In this document: one piece after another, positions 43,056 through 51,928 of the stretch
Numbering within the stretch: position 1 is the first letter of the stretch
How the letters are laid out: every line of letters starts with the position of its first letter
Assembly: GCA_036749735.1 (NCBI GenBank)
Contig: DAINXV010000001.1
Span: forward strand, 744,001 to 808,000
From: Lawsonella sp012842085
GTDB taxonomy: Bacteria > Actinomycetota > Actinomycetes > Mycobacteriales > Mycobacteriaceae
Length of the DNA: 64,000 bases
Direction of reading: 5' to 3'
Position numbers and translations under genes: made by a program
Notes under the pieces: generated by a model
What the model was told of the DNA's origin: nothing
What the model saw: the letters and a program-made list of their open reading frames with translations, nothing else
Databases searched by the model: none

Positions 43056-43679
43056 CTAAACGCGTACCGCAGTAACTACGAAAGTATCGTCTACTTCTTC
43101 TTTGCTGAGTTGCACAACCTTCTCGTTGCGCCAACCCGCACGACCGACTTCTTGCTTATCGCGGTCAATCTCTGATTGCGCAGACTCCCCTTTTAATGCG
43201 ACAAGGTAGCTACCCTTGGCGGCATAGGGAGCAGACCACTTAGCTAACTTCCCAAGTGGTGCTACAGCTCGAGATGTCACGTAATCGGCAGTACCAACCT
43301 CTCGTTGGATGTGCCCCTCTTCGGCTCTCCCTCGAACCACTGTCACATTGTCTAACTTCAACTCCGCTACAACTTCATCTAAAAATTTTGTGCGGCGAAG
43401 TAACGGTTCAATGAGAACGACTTTTACATCGGGTCGTGCAATAGCTAGCGGGATCCCGGGTAAGCCTGCCCCGGATCCGATATCCACAACGCTTTTACCT
43501 TCGTCAATGATTTCTGCGAGCAGAGCACAATTAAGAACGTGTCTATTCCAAATTCGATCTGCTTCACGTGGACCAATGAGACCGCGTTTAATGCCATCGG
43601 TACACAAAAGTTGAGCGTACTTTTCAGCGAGGTTGAGTCGGTCTCCAAACATGTCCTTAGCGACAGTAGGAATAGTCAT
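43056..43679 (-). CDS. rsmG: 16S rRNA (guanine-527-N7)-methyltransferase
   Basis: RsmG (GidB) methylates G527 of 16S rRNA; loss gives low-level streptomycin resistance in several bacteria. The 207-residue protein shows GPREADRIWNRHVLNCALLA, VVDIGSGAGLPGIPLAIARP (SAM motif I), KVVLIEPLLRRTKFLDEVV and YVTSRAVAPLGKLAKW. I chose ATG at 43679 (MTIPTV), because AAAGGAA sits five bases upstream; an ATG 15 bases earlier would overlap that site. Confidence 0.95.
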   Translation of the reverse strand: MTIPTVAKDMFGDRLNLAEKYAQLLCTDGIKRGLIGPREADRIWNRHVLNCALLAEIIDEGKSVVDIGSGAGLPGIPLAIARPDVKVVLIEPLLRRTKFLDEVVAELKLDNVTVVRGRAEEGHIQREVGTADYVTSRAVAPLGKLAKWSAPYAAKGSYLVALKGESAQSEIDRDKQEVGRAGWRNEKVVQLSKEEVDDTFVVTAVRV

Positions 43680-43714
43680 GAAGTTCCTTTTCAAGAAAAT
43701 AGAAACTAAGAAAA

Positions 43715-43730
43715 TGTTTCATGTGAAACA
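43715..43730. promoter_or_regulatory. parS: parS-like site 3 (one mismatch)
   Basis: TGTTTCATGTGAAACA differs from the consensus at one central base. It lies just upstream of rsmG. Confidence 0.85.
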
Positions 43731-43846
43731 TCGACAAAAAGAGTGGTGAAGCGAATTGCTTATATTCAGTCTAGTGGAGTCAGCACTATTCGCACACTCG
43801 GTCGCAACGATCTGTTGACAACTAAAAGTTATCCACAAAATCACTC

Positions 43847-43862
43847 TGTTTCACGTGAAACA
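43847..43862. promoter_or_regulatory. parS: parS site 4
   Basis: Third perfect TGTTTCACGTGAAACA, ten bases from a perfect DnaA box, in the rsmG-jag spacer. Confidence 0.97.
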
Positions 43863-43970
43863 AATCGCCAACGACCCAACTAAACAGTGTCCAACATGGT
43901 GTTTTAGGAATTACACACATGTTATTAACACTGTGGATAACTATGTGGATAACTTTAAAAGTGCACGAAA

Positions 43971-44001
43971 AAGCCGGCTAGACAAACGTTCTAGCCGGCT
44001 T
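43971..44001 (-). terminator. Terminator of the rpmH-rnpA-yidD-yidC-jag operon
   Basis: AAGCCGGCTAGA at 43971-43982 pairs with TCTAGCCGGCTT at 43990-44001, a 12-base-pair stem. On the minus strand it is followed by a run of five T, just after jag. Confidence 0.9.
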
Positions 44002-44033
44002 CCGTAGTTAAGGATTACGTCATTACGACAGGA

Positions 44034-44603
44034 TTAATCCTCGTCGTAATTATCGTCATCGTCGTAGTCATCTCCGTCTACGTCGTCATCGTCGTAGTCG
44101 TCTTCATAGTCGTCATCGTCGTCGTACTCATCATCCGGAAAAATAACGACGTGGCGATTTTTACCTTCTCCGGAAGATTCAGTCACAACGCCTTCAATTT
44201 CAGCAATAGCGTCATGAACGACTTTCCGTTCAAACGGAGTCATTGGTTCCAGTTCAACGGGTGTGCCGAGATCGAAAACCCGACGGGCCCCTTCTTCCGC
44301 GAGTCCCCGCAAAGTCTCTTTGCGGCCGGCACGCCAGCCATCAATGTCAAGCATCAAGCGACTCCGCTCCCCCGTGTTCTGTTGAACAGCAAGGCGAGTC
44401 AAGGTCTGCACAGCTTCCAAAACGTTTCCGTCTTTACCGGAAAGCTTGTAGAGCTGATCGCCACCGTCAATAGCGACTGAGGCGCGGTCGCCTTCAACAT
44501 CGAGGTCAATGTCGCCATCAAAGTCGAGAATGTCGAGGAAGGCCTCTAGGTAATCGGCTGCGATTTCGCCTTCGTCGATTAGTTTTTGTTGTCTACTGGT
44601 CAT
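44034..44603 (-). CDS. jag: Jag/KhpB-family RNA-binding protein with acidic tail
   Basis: The 189-residue protein has a KH domain (YKLSGKDGNVLEAVQTLTRL) and an R3H domain (PMTPFERKVVHDAIAEIEGV, SSGEGKNRHVVIFP). KhpB-type proteins bind RNA with KhpA and affect cell-wall synthesis. The last 33 residues are almost only Asp, Glu and Tyr, encoded by a repetitive GAC/GAT tract at about 44,037-44,135; such a tail is unusual. The classical Jag N-terminal domain is absent, as in other actinobacteria. AAGGA precedes the ATG; yidC is 14 bases upstream. Confidence 0.92.
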   Translation of the reverse strand: MTSRQQKLIDEGEIAADYLEAFLDILDFDGDIDLDVEGDRASVAIDGGDQLYKLSGKDGNVLEAVQTLTRLAVQQNTGERSRLMLDIDGWRAGRKETLRGLAEEGARRVFDLGTPVELEPMTPFERKVVHDAIAEIEGVVTESSGEGKNRHVVIFPDDEYDDDDDYEDDYDDDDVDGDDYDDDDNYDED

Positions 44604-44617
44604 CGAAAATCCTTAAC

Positions 44618-45772
44618 CTATTTTTTCTTCTTTTTGTTTTTGCGCTTCTTGTTGGCTTTGCGCCGAGCTTTTTCAGCTTCTAACCGAATGTCTTTTTCGC
44701 TTTGCGCAGCACCATCGCTTTTTTCTTCGGAGACTGTCACCGATTTGTTCTTGCCGGTCTTCACACCATCAGTGTTATTTCCGTTTTGATTGACGGTGAT
44801 GAGACGGCCCCGCTTATCCCGCTTGGGCTTCACACCAGGCTTCGGAGCGGTTTGTTTATGGGACTCTTGAATGGCCTCTTCTTTTTCTTTCTTCTCTTTA
44901 TCCATCTTGCCGAAGATGATCTTCTGCTGGAAGAAAGTCCATATATTGTTGGTCACCATGTAGGTCAAGAGACCGACGTGCCACATAACACCAGTGCCGA
45001 GAATCATGATGGGGAAAAACCACAGCATCATCTTATTCATGATGTTTGCTTGGTTATTGGCCATCGCACTAGGAGTCTGGCGAGCAATGGAAGCGCGGGC
45101 GTTCATGTGGGTTGCGAATGCGGAAAGCAGCAGTAGCGGAATCGTCACTGCCAGAATCGCAATAAACAGGCTGCGTGCATCGCCTGCGTTGTATTCTCCC
45201 ACGGGGAAGAAAGCGGCGTAGGCTTCCTTCTTCTGTGCAATGAAGCCAGAAAGCGGTGCTCCGAAAAGTCGAGCATCCAAGAAGGAGCGGACTTCTTCCG
45301 CGGAGAAGTAGTAGTTACCAGAGGTACGTGTCTTTTCTACTGTCCAGTTCAGGCCACCGGGTCCGCCAGACATTTTGTTGAAGCTACGAAGTACGTGGAA
45401 AAGACCAATGAAGACCGGGATCTGCACCAACATAGGGAGACAGCCCATCATCATGTTGACGCCGTTTTCTTTTTGCAGCTTCGACATCTCAATAGACATG
45501 CGCTGCTTATCGTTGGCGTACTTCTTTTGAAGTGCTTTAATCTCTGGCTGCAGTTCTTGCATCTTGGTGGTGGTACGTATTTGCTTCACCATCGGATAGA
45601 GCAAGATCAGACGAACCGTCACCGTCAAGAAAACAATAGCCAAAGCCCAGGCCGCACCCGACCAGTTCGGGCTCGCATTCATGTCAATACCGAAGAGGCC
45701 AAAAAGCTTCTCGAATGCGGTATGCCATACCCAGAGGATCCAGGATATGGGGTAGTAAATGATATTTAGCAC
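44618..45772 (-). CDS. yidC: Membrane protein insertase YidC
   Basis: YidC inserts membrane proteins alone or with SecYEG. The 384-residue protein has the Gram-positive/actinobacterial form without the large periplasmic domain. It shows helix 1 (MLNIIYYPISWILWVWHTAF), LYPMVKQIRTTTKMQELQPE, QLQKENGVNMMMGCLPMLVQ-like hairpin and LWFFPIMILGTGVMWHVGLL, ending in a Lys/Arg-rich tail (KARRKANKKRKNKKKKK) that contacts ribosomes. The start is GTG with GAGGAG upstream, overlapping yidD by seven bases. Confidence 0.95.
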   Translation of the reverse strand: MLNIIYYPISWILWVWHTAFEKLFGLFGIDMNASPNWSGAAWALAIVFLTVTVRLILLYPMVKQIRTTTKMQELQPEIKALQKKYANDKQRMSIEMSKLQKENGVNMMMGCLPMLVQIPVFIGLFHVLRSFNKMSGGPGGLNWTVEKTRTSGNYYFSAEEVRSFLDARLFGAPLSGFIAQKKEAYAAFFPVGEYNAGDARSLFIAILAVTIPLLLLSAFATHMNARASIARQTPSAMANNQANIMNKMMLWFFPIMILGTGVMWHVGLLTYMVTNNIWTFFQQKIIFGKMDKEKKEKEEAIQESHKQTAPKPGVKPKRDKRGRLITVNQNGNNTDGVKTGKNKSVTVSEEKSDGAAQSEKDIRLEAEKARRKANKKRKNKKKKK

Positions 45773-46155
45773 TGGCGATTGTTCTCCTCTTTCTTAGGGC
45801 TCTCGGCATCTGCCTCACCGTGTAGGTGTTTAAGCTTTTTACGCTGGCGCGGTGGTGGTACTGGGTCGTAGCCACCCGGATGCCAAGGTGCACACTTAAG
45901 GATACGGACTGTTGATAGCCAAAGTCCACGGAAGAGACCATGTACTTGCAAAGCCTCAAGCGCGTAGGCGGAGCAGGTGGGGTAAAACCGACATGTGGAA
46001 ACTGGCTTTAATTGGCTCATACCAACGCGGTAAAAATACACCGCTTCGATAAGAACCAAGCTGGGCCAATCCTTCGGATTCTTCCAACTCCGTTTCCGAA
46101 ACTCGTGTTCGGAGTCGACCGAGCCAGGACGGTTTTCTGGATTCTGATCCTCCAC
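45766..46155 (-). CDS. yidD: Membrane protein insertion efficiency factor YidD
   Basis: YidD assists YidC-dependent insertion. The conserved core is LVLIEAVYFYRVGMSQLKPV, STCRFYPTCSAYALEALQVH and RILKCAPWHPGGYDPVP, with the family's three Cys. I chose GTG at 46155, since AAGGAAGG lies just upstream and the rnpA stop comes 14 bases before; a start at 46224 would overlap rnpA by 56 bases. The 129-residue form has polar extensions at both ends. Confidence 0.88.
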   Translation of the reverse strand: MEDQNPENRPGSVDSEHEFRKRSWKNPKDWPSLVLIEAVYFYRVGMSQLKPVSTCRFYPTCSAYALEALQVHGLFRGLWLSTVRILKCAPWHPGGYDPVPPPRQRKKLKHLHGEADAESPKKEENNRQC

Positions 46156-46168
46156 AAACCTTCCTTTC

Positions 46169-46561
46169 CTAGTGCTCGTTCTTTGTGGAACGGCGTTTTT
46201 TACGTCGTTCGAATCCGCTGGCATTCACCTCAATTAAGCAATGCTCGATCCATTTTTCGAGCATCGCGCTGTTGACAAGTTCACAACCTGGCAAGGCACG
46301 GATAACAACGTCAACACCGCCCGGAATACCTGCCAATAATCTTCTAGAAGTATGCCGGAGCCGCCGGGAAAGTTGGTGTCTCACAACGGAATTCCCGACG
46401 GCTTTGCTAACAATCAACCCTATCCGAGGAGGGTTGTTGGGCGCGTAATATTCTTGTTTTTTGGCATAAACCACGACGCGGCCACTGGAGGCTTTTGCTC
46501 CTTGACGTACCGTCGTGGCGAAGTCGGCACTGCGGCGGAGACGATTCTCCTTTGAAAGCAT
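46169..46561 (-). CDS. rnpA: Ribonuclease P protein component
   Basis: RnpA assists the RNase P RNA in trimming tRNA 5' ends. The 130-residue protein has LSKENRLRRSADFATTVRQG, RIGLIVSKAVGNSVVRHQLS (the RNR-type basic motif appears as RHQLSRRLRH) and DVVIRALPGC. It lies 17 bases after rpmH in the universal rpmH-rnpA-yidD-yidC order. Confidence 0.95.
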   Translation of the reverse strand: MLSKENRLRRSADFATTVRQGAKASSGRVVVYAKKQEYYAPNNPPRIGLIVSKAVGNSVVRHQLSRRLRHTSRRLLAGIPGGVDVVIRALPGCELVNSAMLEKWIEHCLIEVNASGFERRKKRRSTKNEH

Positions 46562-46578
46562 TCTTGCCGACCCGCTAA

Positions 46579-46716
46579 CTATGCAGAAAGTGAGGCGCGA
46601 CCCTTGCTACGGCGACGTGCAATCACATTGCGTCCGGAACGGCTGCGCATGCGGGCACGGAAACCATGTTTCTTGGCGCGACGACGGTTATTAGGTTGGA
46701 AGGTCCGCTTCGACAC
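46579..46716 (-). CDS. rpmH: 50S ribosomal protein L34
   Basis: The 45-residue protein SKRTFQPNNRRRAKKHGFRA-RMRSRSGRNVIARRRSKGR-ASLSA (with initial Val/Met) is a clear L34. The start is GTG at 46716, with AAGGAG eight bases upstream at about 46725-46730. It is the first gene of the operon running to jag. Confidence 0.96.
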   Translation of the reverse strand: MSKRTFQPNNRRRAKKHGFRARMRSRSGRNVIARRRSKGRASLSA

Positions 46717-46730
46717 GGTCACCACTCCTT

Positions 46731-47268
46731 AATAGGTTTCGTTGCACTCGAAAGAATGCAATTTGGCTTAACTTTGCAACACATGATGTCCGGTGAGTAC
46801 TTGCCATTATCCACAGCTCAATGGAGTACGAATCTGGCCGCGAAGGTGCGCGCATATGTTGCAGAACAGACTAGTAAAGAGTACTAGTTTGCTGGCTATA
46901 AATCAAAAATTCGCAAGTGTCCTCAAGCGGCTTAAAAATTTTTGAGACCCGTTTTTATTCGTTTGTTTCCTCAACCTGTTGTTGAAGCTTCCGTTCTCCA
47001 AACCTGCAGCTTACAAGCATGTAATTCAAAAACCCTGCAATTATTTCCAGTTCTCTCAGTCGATTTTTTTCACTTACCTGCATGGACAAGTGACCGATTG
47101 AAATCACACTAAATTCGAATTGCCAGTCCCCTGGTTCCCCTCTACAGTTACAAAACATCTGAGAATAAAAATTTTCTCTCGCCACTTGAAGAGAATAAAA
47201 CACTCTTTCTACACCTGTGGATAACTTTAGTATGCTTTAGTTACTGACGACCACCAAGGAGGATCTAG
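46731..47268. other. rpmH-dnaA intergenic region with DnaA boxes
   Basis: About 540 bases with divergent promoters of rpmH and dnaA. Perfect DnaA boxes are at 46807-46815 (TTATCCACA) and at 47216-47224 (TGTGGATAA); the second is 45 bases before the dnaA start and likely mediates autoregulation. An AAGGAGG precedes dnaA. No gene is supported. Confidence 0.75.
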
Positions 47269-48924
47269 ATGACGCAAACTAGATCCCTCACCGAAATTTG
47301 GGAAAAAGTCCTGAATGATCTGGAGGAAGCGTCAGCTAACCAATACTCTTCAAGTCCTTCTCTTACTCACCAGCAACGTGCCTGGTTAAAGCTGGTAAAA
47401 CCGTTGCAAGTGACAAACGGTTTTGCTCTTTTGGCGGCGCCAAATCTCTTCGCCAAAGAAGCTATCGAACACAATCTGGAAGAACCCATCACGAAAGCTT
47501 TAGAGAAGTTTTTGGGTGAATCCATCACTTTGGCTGTGAAGGTGGTTGAGCCCGAACCTGATCCTGAGGAAGAAAACGATTCGCGCTCCTTGCTGCGTAC
47601 AGCCCTCAAGAAGGATCCCACCACCGGTCCGTGGCCACGTCCCCCAATGGTTCCCAGCGACCAAATGTTGGAGGAGGAGATTCCCCCTTTCAACCCTGAA
47701 AGTGTCGCTTCGGACGTGCAGCGTCGCCATTTCACGGATTTCGCCAACGACCCTGAACTCGTTGTGGAGCCGAAGAGCCCCGACGTTCCACCCCAAAATC
47801 CGGCTTTCTCTCCGGAGGCACAACCCCAAGCCCCGGATCTTTCCTCCGCACCTATTTCGAGTAACGCCAAAAATCTCACTCCCGAACCGACCCTCAATTC
47901 CCGCTACACCTTCGATAACTATGTGGTGGGTCCGTCGAACCGGTTTGCGGCAGCTGCCGCGTGGGCCATTTCGGAAGCACCCGCCCATGCCTACAACCCG
48001 TTGTTTATTTGGGGCGGCTCCGGTCTTGGTAAAACTCACTTACTGCATGCAATTGGCCATTACACACGCCAGCTCTACCCGAATCTGAAGGTTCGCTACA
48101 TTTCTACGGAAGAATTCACCAACGACTTTATTAACTCGTTGCGCGATGACCGTAAAGAAAAATTCAAACGGCGCTACCGTGAACCAGATTTGTTGCTGGT
48201 TGACGATATTCAGTTCCTGGAAGGCAAGGAAGGTATTCAGGAAGAGTTCTTCTACACTTTCGAAGCCCTCCACAATGCCAATAAACAAATTGTCATCAGT
48301 TCTGACCGTCCGCCGGGAATGTTGGCCACGCTCGAGGAGCGTCTCCGCACCCGTTTCGAATGGGGACTCATTACTGATATTCAGGCACCGGATCTGGAGA
48401 CTCGTACCGCTATTCTGCACAAGAAAGCGCAGGTAGATCAGCTTTATGTGCCGGATGAAGTGCTAGAACTTATTGCTAGCCGAATTGACCGGAACATTCG
48501 TGAGCTGGAAGGTGCGTTGATTCGCGTCACCGCGTTTGCTTCGTTAAACAGACAGGAGCTCACTCCGGATTTGGCACGCGTAGTTTTGCGCGATTTGGTG
48601 CCCGAGGATAATCCAGTTGATGTTACGGCCAGCGACATTATGAGTACTGTGGCCGAGTTCTATAAGACGAGTGTCGATGAGCTGTGCGGACCGTCTAAGA
48701 AACGCAAATTAGCTAATGCTCGTCAGGTGGCCATGTATCTGTGTCGGGAGTTGACGGAGATGTCACTGCCGAAGATTGGTGCCACATTCGGTGGACGCGA
48801 CCACACGACTGTGATCTACGCCGAAAAGAAGATCAGCAAGAACATCAAGAACGATCGTGACCTTTTTACTGAGGTTCAACAGCTGACGACGGAAATTAAG
48901 CGTCGCGCCAGCGAGCAGATCTAA
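47269..48924 (+). CDS. dnaA: Chromosomal replication initiator DnaA
   Basis: DnaA binds DnaA boxes and opens oriC. The 551-residue protein has an N-terminal domain I (IWEKVLNDLEEAS), a long Pro-rich linker (residues 95-205), the AAA+ core with LFIWGGSGLGKTHLLHAIGH near 243 and LLVDDIQFLEGKEG near 309, and domain IV ending with the DnaA signature GGRDHTTVIYAEKKI near 507. The long linker is typical for actinobacteria. Confidence 0.98.
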   Translation: MTQTRSLTEIWEKVLNDLEEASANQYSSSPSLTHQQRAWLKLVKPLQVTNGFALLAAPNLFAKEAIEHNLEEPITKALEKFLGESITLAVKVVEPEPDPEEENDSRSLLRTALKKDPTTGPWPRPPMVPSDQMLEEEIPPFNPESVASDVQRRHFTDFANDPELVVEPKSPDVPPQNPAFSPEAQPQAPDLSSAPISSNAKNLTPEPTLNSRYTFDNYVVGPSNRFAAAAAWAISEAPAHAYNPLFIWGGSGLGKTHLLHAIGHYTRQLYPNLKVRYISTEEFTNDFINSLRDDRKEKFKRRYREPDLLLVDDIQFLEGKEGIQEEFFYTFEALHNANKQIVISSDRPPGMLATLEERLRTRFEWGLITDIQAPDLETRTAILHKKAQVDQLYVPDEVLELIASRIDRNIRELEGALIRVTAFASLNRQELTPDLARVVLRDLVPEDNPVDVTASDIMSTVAEFYKTSVDELCGPSKKRKLANARQVAMYLCRELTEMSLPKIGATFGGRDHTTVIYAEKKISKNIKNDRDLFTEVQQLTTEIKRRASEQI

Positions 48925-49522
48925 ACGATTTCCTGCTTTCTGCTTCTCTACGACCGAATAAAAACTGTGTTTTATTCTTTCTTTCACTGCTACTAGTGGC
49001 AACTAAATCCTTTATTTGCCTGAATGGAAACAAATTACCAAATAGTAAATTTGGGTAAAACTACTAACTTTCAGGGCATTTACCGAGATACAAAAAATAT
49101 CTTTGTAATCTCGCTTGTCAACATTACGCAGTACACGCTGTGGATAGATGAGGTGAAATTTGTGATTAAAAGGTGGATAAACATCCAGCTCCTGTTACTA
49201 ACCCAAAAAGTTATCCACAACGAATGAAAGTTATCCACATTTCATCCACAGGTGATTGGAAGAACTCCACAGCCCAATAATGTTGTTTAACAGCAGTTAA
49301 GACAACTCATCCACATCATCCACACCACCTATTACTAAAACTACAAATTTATACTTAAGAAATATAGAAATAGGGGCGGTGCATAACATCCCAAAGCGGT
49401 TTTATAAACGTTCCAGCTTTGTCTAAAGAGATCGCAACTTCACACCTCAACCTAGGTGAGAAGTTACGCATAACCAGCTAATCTAAACTACAGAAACTTG
49501 TCATACGAAGGAGACCCACAGG
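48925..49522. other. oriC: Probable origin of replication (oriC)
   Basis: This 598-base spacer between dnaA and dnaN holds perfect DnaA boxes at 49211-49219 and 49231-49239. Near-matches TCATCCACA are at 49242, 49307 and 49316 (the last two adjacent), with a near-match TGTGGATAG at 49139. They lead into an AT-rich stretch at about 49330-49375, a candidate unwinding element. Position and architecture match actinobacterial oriC. Confidence 0.88.
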
Positions 49523-50710
49523 ATGGAACTCACCGATCTGAACTTCCGTGTCGATCACGGTGATTTTGCCGACGCAGTAGCGTGGGTGGCTCGCAATATT
49601 CCCAATCGACCGAGCCAGCCAGTCCTGGGAGGTGTACTCCTCACCGCGGACGATAATGGACTTACCGTCTCTGGCTTCGACTACGAAGTATCCACCCGCA
49701 TGACCATCCCCGCCGAAGTTGTGGAAGAAGGTCGAGTAGTGGTGTCGGGTCGTCTCCTTGCAGACATCACCCGCGCACTTCCCAAAAAGACCGCCGAAAT
49801 CCAAGTTGATGGCGCTAAACTCATCATCACCTGCGGAAACGCTAAATTTACCCTTCCCACCATGCCGGTTGAGGACTTCCCGCAGCTTCCGGAAATACCA
49901 GTTCAAACCGGTTCCATTCCGGTCGATATTTTCGTCGATGCCGTCACCCAAGTAGCAGTAGCTGCTGGTCGTGACGATGCACTCCCCATGCTCACCGGTA
50001 TTCGCATGGAAATTGCCGACGAAGAAATCACTTTCGCGGCCACCGACCGCTTCCGTCTTGCGGTTCGGAAACTCGAATGGGATCCCCACGCCGACGTTGA
50101 TGAAGCGGAAGTGTTGATTCCCGCCAAGATGCTGGCCGACACTGCCAAAGTTTTGGCATCCACCACCACTGCCCCAGTTGAAATCGCACTGGGTGGAAAG
50201 AACGAAAACGTGGGCGGTGAAGGACGCCTCGGCATTATCGGAGAAAACCGACGCACCACCACTCGCCTGCTCGACGCACAGTTCCCGCCTTTCCGCACCC
50301 TCCTTCCCGAAACCCACACCTCGATCGCCACTTTGCCGATCGAGCCGCTGCTGGATTCCATCAAACGTGTGGCACTTATGGCGGAACGCGGCGCTCAGGT
50401 CCGCATGGTTTTTGACGAAGGTGAACTTACTCTCTCTGCCGGTGGTGACGATTCCGGTCTGGCTGTCGAAACCCTGCCGGTGGATTTCCATGGCGAACCA
50501 CTCACCATCGCCTTCAACCCCACCTACCTGCAAGATGGTTTGAGCGTCTTGGACAGCAAGACCGTCACCTTCGGATTCACCAATCCGAACCGTCCTGCAG
50601 TGTTGATTCCTGGCTTGGAGGAAGAACCGGAACAAACCGAGGACGGCGCCTACCGCGCACCCCAAACCGACTACCTGTACTTGTTGATGCCTGTCCGCCT
50701 ACCCGGATAA
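49523..50710 (+). CDS. dnaN: DNA polymerase III beta sliding clamp
   Basis: The beta clamp tethers the polymerase to DNA. The 395-residue protein covers three clamp domains, with VLGGVLLTADDNGLTVSGFD in domain 1, ALPMLTGIRMEIADEEITFA in domain 2, and a C-terminal LYLLMPVRLPG, the conserved clamp end. AAGGAG lies nine bases before the ATG. It follows oriC in the standard dnaA-dnaN-recF order. Confidence 0.97.
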   Translation: MELTDLNFRVDHGDFADAVAWVARNIPNRPSQPVLGGVLLTADDNGLTVSGFDYEVSTRMTIPAEVVEEGRVVVSGRLLADITRALPKKTAEIQVDGAKLIITCGNAKFTLPTMPVEDFPQLPEIPVQTGSIPVDIFVDAVTQVAVAAGRDDALPMLTGIRMEIADEEITFAATDRFRLAVRKLEWDPHADVDEAEVLIPAKMLADTAKVLASTTTAPVEIALGGKNENVGGEGRLGIIGENRRTTTRLLDAQFPPFRTLLPETHTSIATLPIEPLLDSIKRVALMAERGAQVRMVFDEGELTLSAGGDDSGLAVETLPVDFHGEPLTIAFNPTYLQDGLSVLDSKTVTFGFTNPNRPAVLIPGLEEEPEQTEDGAYRAPQTDYLYLLMPVRLPG

Positions 50711-50734
50711 CCCACGTTAGGCAGTCTTTTTAGA

Positions 50735-51928
50735 ATGTTCCTGCGCCATTGCGAGCTGCATAATTACCGCTCCTGGGAGCATCTAGCATTGGATCTGGAA
50801 CCTGGTATCACGCTGTTTGTGGGAGCCAACGGCCAAGGAAAAACCAATTTTGTGGAAGGCATCAACTACTTGTCCTGCCTCCGCTCCCATCGGGTTTCCC
50901 AAGATGGTCCGCTCATCAGGGAAGGCTGCGACACTGCCACCATCACCGGCACGGCAGTCCACCGCGGTCGCGAACTGACTGTTGCAGTAGAAATCAACAA
51001 GGGCAAAAGCAACCAAGCCACCATCAACACCGCAAGTTGCAAAACTCGTGAACTGTTGGGCGTGGTGGCCACTACCCTCTTTGCACCGGAAGATCTCAAC
51101 CTGGTGCGCGGCGAACCGGCTATTCGCCGCAACTACTTGGATGATCTGCTGGTGCAACGCCGCCCGCGGTTGTCGGCGGTGCTTTCCGACTACGAAAAAG
51201 TGCTTCGCCAGCGCAACGCCCTTTTGAAATCTGCGAATATGGCGCTGCGCCACGGCTACAACACCGAGGCAGGCACCAGCGCTCTAACCACACTCGATGC
51301 GTGGGATGCGCAACTCGCCCAGCATGGAGCAACAATTATTGCCCACCGGCTCCACCTGCTTCATGAATTGTCCCCCTACGTGGCGGACAATTATCAAAGT
51401 TTGGCACCCGGATCCCGCCCCACCGCACTCCACTACCAGAGTATTCCGGAACTCACTATCGAAAATTGTGGCACCACTCCCCCACCGGATCAGGATTTCA
51501 TCGAAGCCGCGCTGTTGGCCGGTTTGGCAGCCCAACGCGACAAAGAAATCGACCGCGGAATCACTCTTGCCGGACCGCATCGCGACGACATCACCCTCAT
51601 GCTGGGTGTGCACCCCGCAAAAGGTTTCGCCTCTCAGGGCGAAACCTGGAGTTACGCACTGTCTTTGCGTTTAGCTGCCTACAATCTCATGACTGAAGAC
51701 GGCACCGAACCGATCCTGCTGCTGGACGATGTCTTCTCCGAACTGGATAAATACCGCCGCGAAGCACTCGCCACCGTAGTGGCCAACGCCGAGCAAACCC
51801 TTATAACTGCAGCTGTAGGAGACGATCTGCCAGAAAAATTGCAACCCGTAGCAGTCCATACCGTCACCGCCCACGGAGATGCCAACTACCGCATTTCGGA
51901 ACTCGACCGGGAGGTGGACAATGGCTGA
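50735..51928 (+). CDS. recF: DNA replication and repair protein RecF
   Basis: RecF is an SMC-like ATPase that loads RecA at gaps. The 397-residue protein has Walker A in LFVGANGQGKTNFVEGINYL near residue 28, HRVSQDGPLI, the signature ALSLRLAAYNLM and Walker B EPILLLDDVFSELD near 325. The stop overlaps the start of the next gene by eight bases. Confidence 0.96.
   Translation: MFLRHCELHNYRSWEHLALDLEPGITLFVGANGQGKTNFVEGINYLSCLRSHRVSQDGPLIREGCDTATITGTAVHRGRELTVAVEINKGKSNQATINTASCKTRELLGVVATTLFAPEDLNLVRGEPAIRRNYLDDLLVQRRPRLSAVLSDYEKVLRQRNALLKSANMALRHGYNTEAGTSALTTLDAWDAQLAQHGATIIAHRLHLLHELSPYVADNYQSLAPGSRPTALHYQSIPELTIENCGTTPPPDQDFIEAALLAGLAAQRDKEIDRGITLAGPHRDDITLMLGVHPAKGFASQGETWSYALSLRLAAYNLMTEDGTEPILLLDDVFSELDKYRREALATVVANAEQTLITAAVGDDLPEKLQPVAVHTVTAHGDANYRISELDREVDNG

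Larger units (their letters stand above)
43731..44033. other. rsmG-jag spacer with DnaA boxes and parS
   Basis: Contains perfect DnaA boxes TTATCCACA at 43829-43837 and, on the other strand, TGTGGATAA at 43932-43940 and 43944-43952, the last two only 12 bases apart. One parS site is at 43847. The jag operon terminator ends the region. No gene is seen. Confidence 0.8.

Noticed and set aside
49478..50665. Long open frame opposite dnaN
   Set aside because: It is a mirror of the dnaN codon pattern; the encoded sequence is low in recognisable motifs and rich in Gly, His and Val, as antisense frames of coding DNA are.
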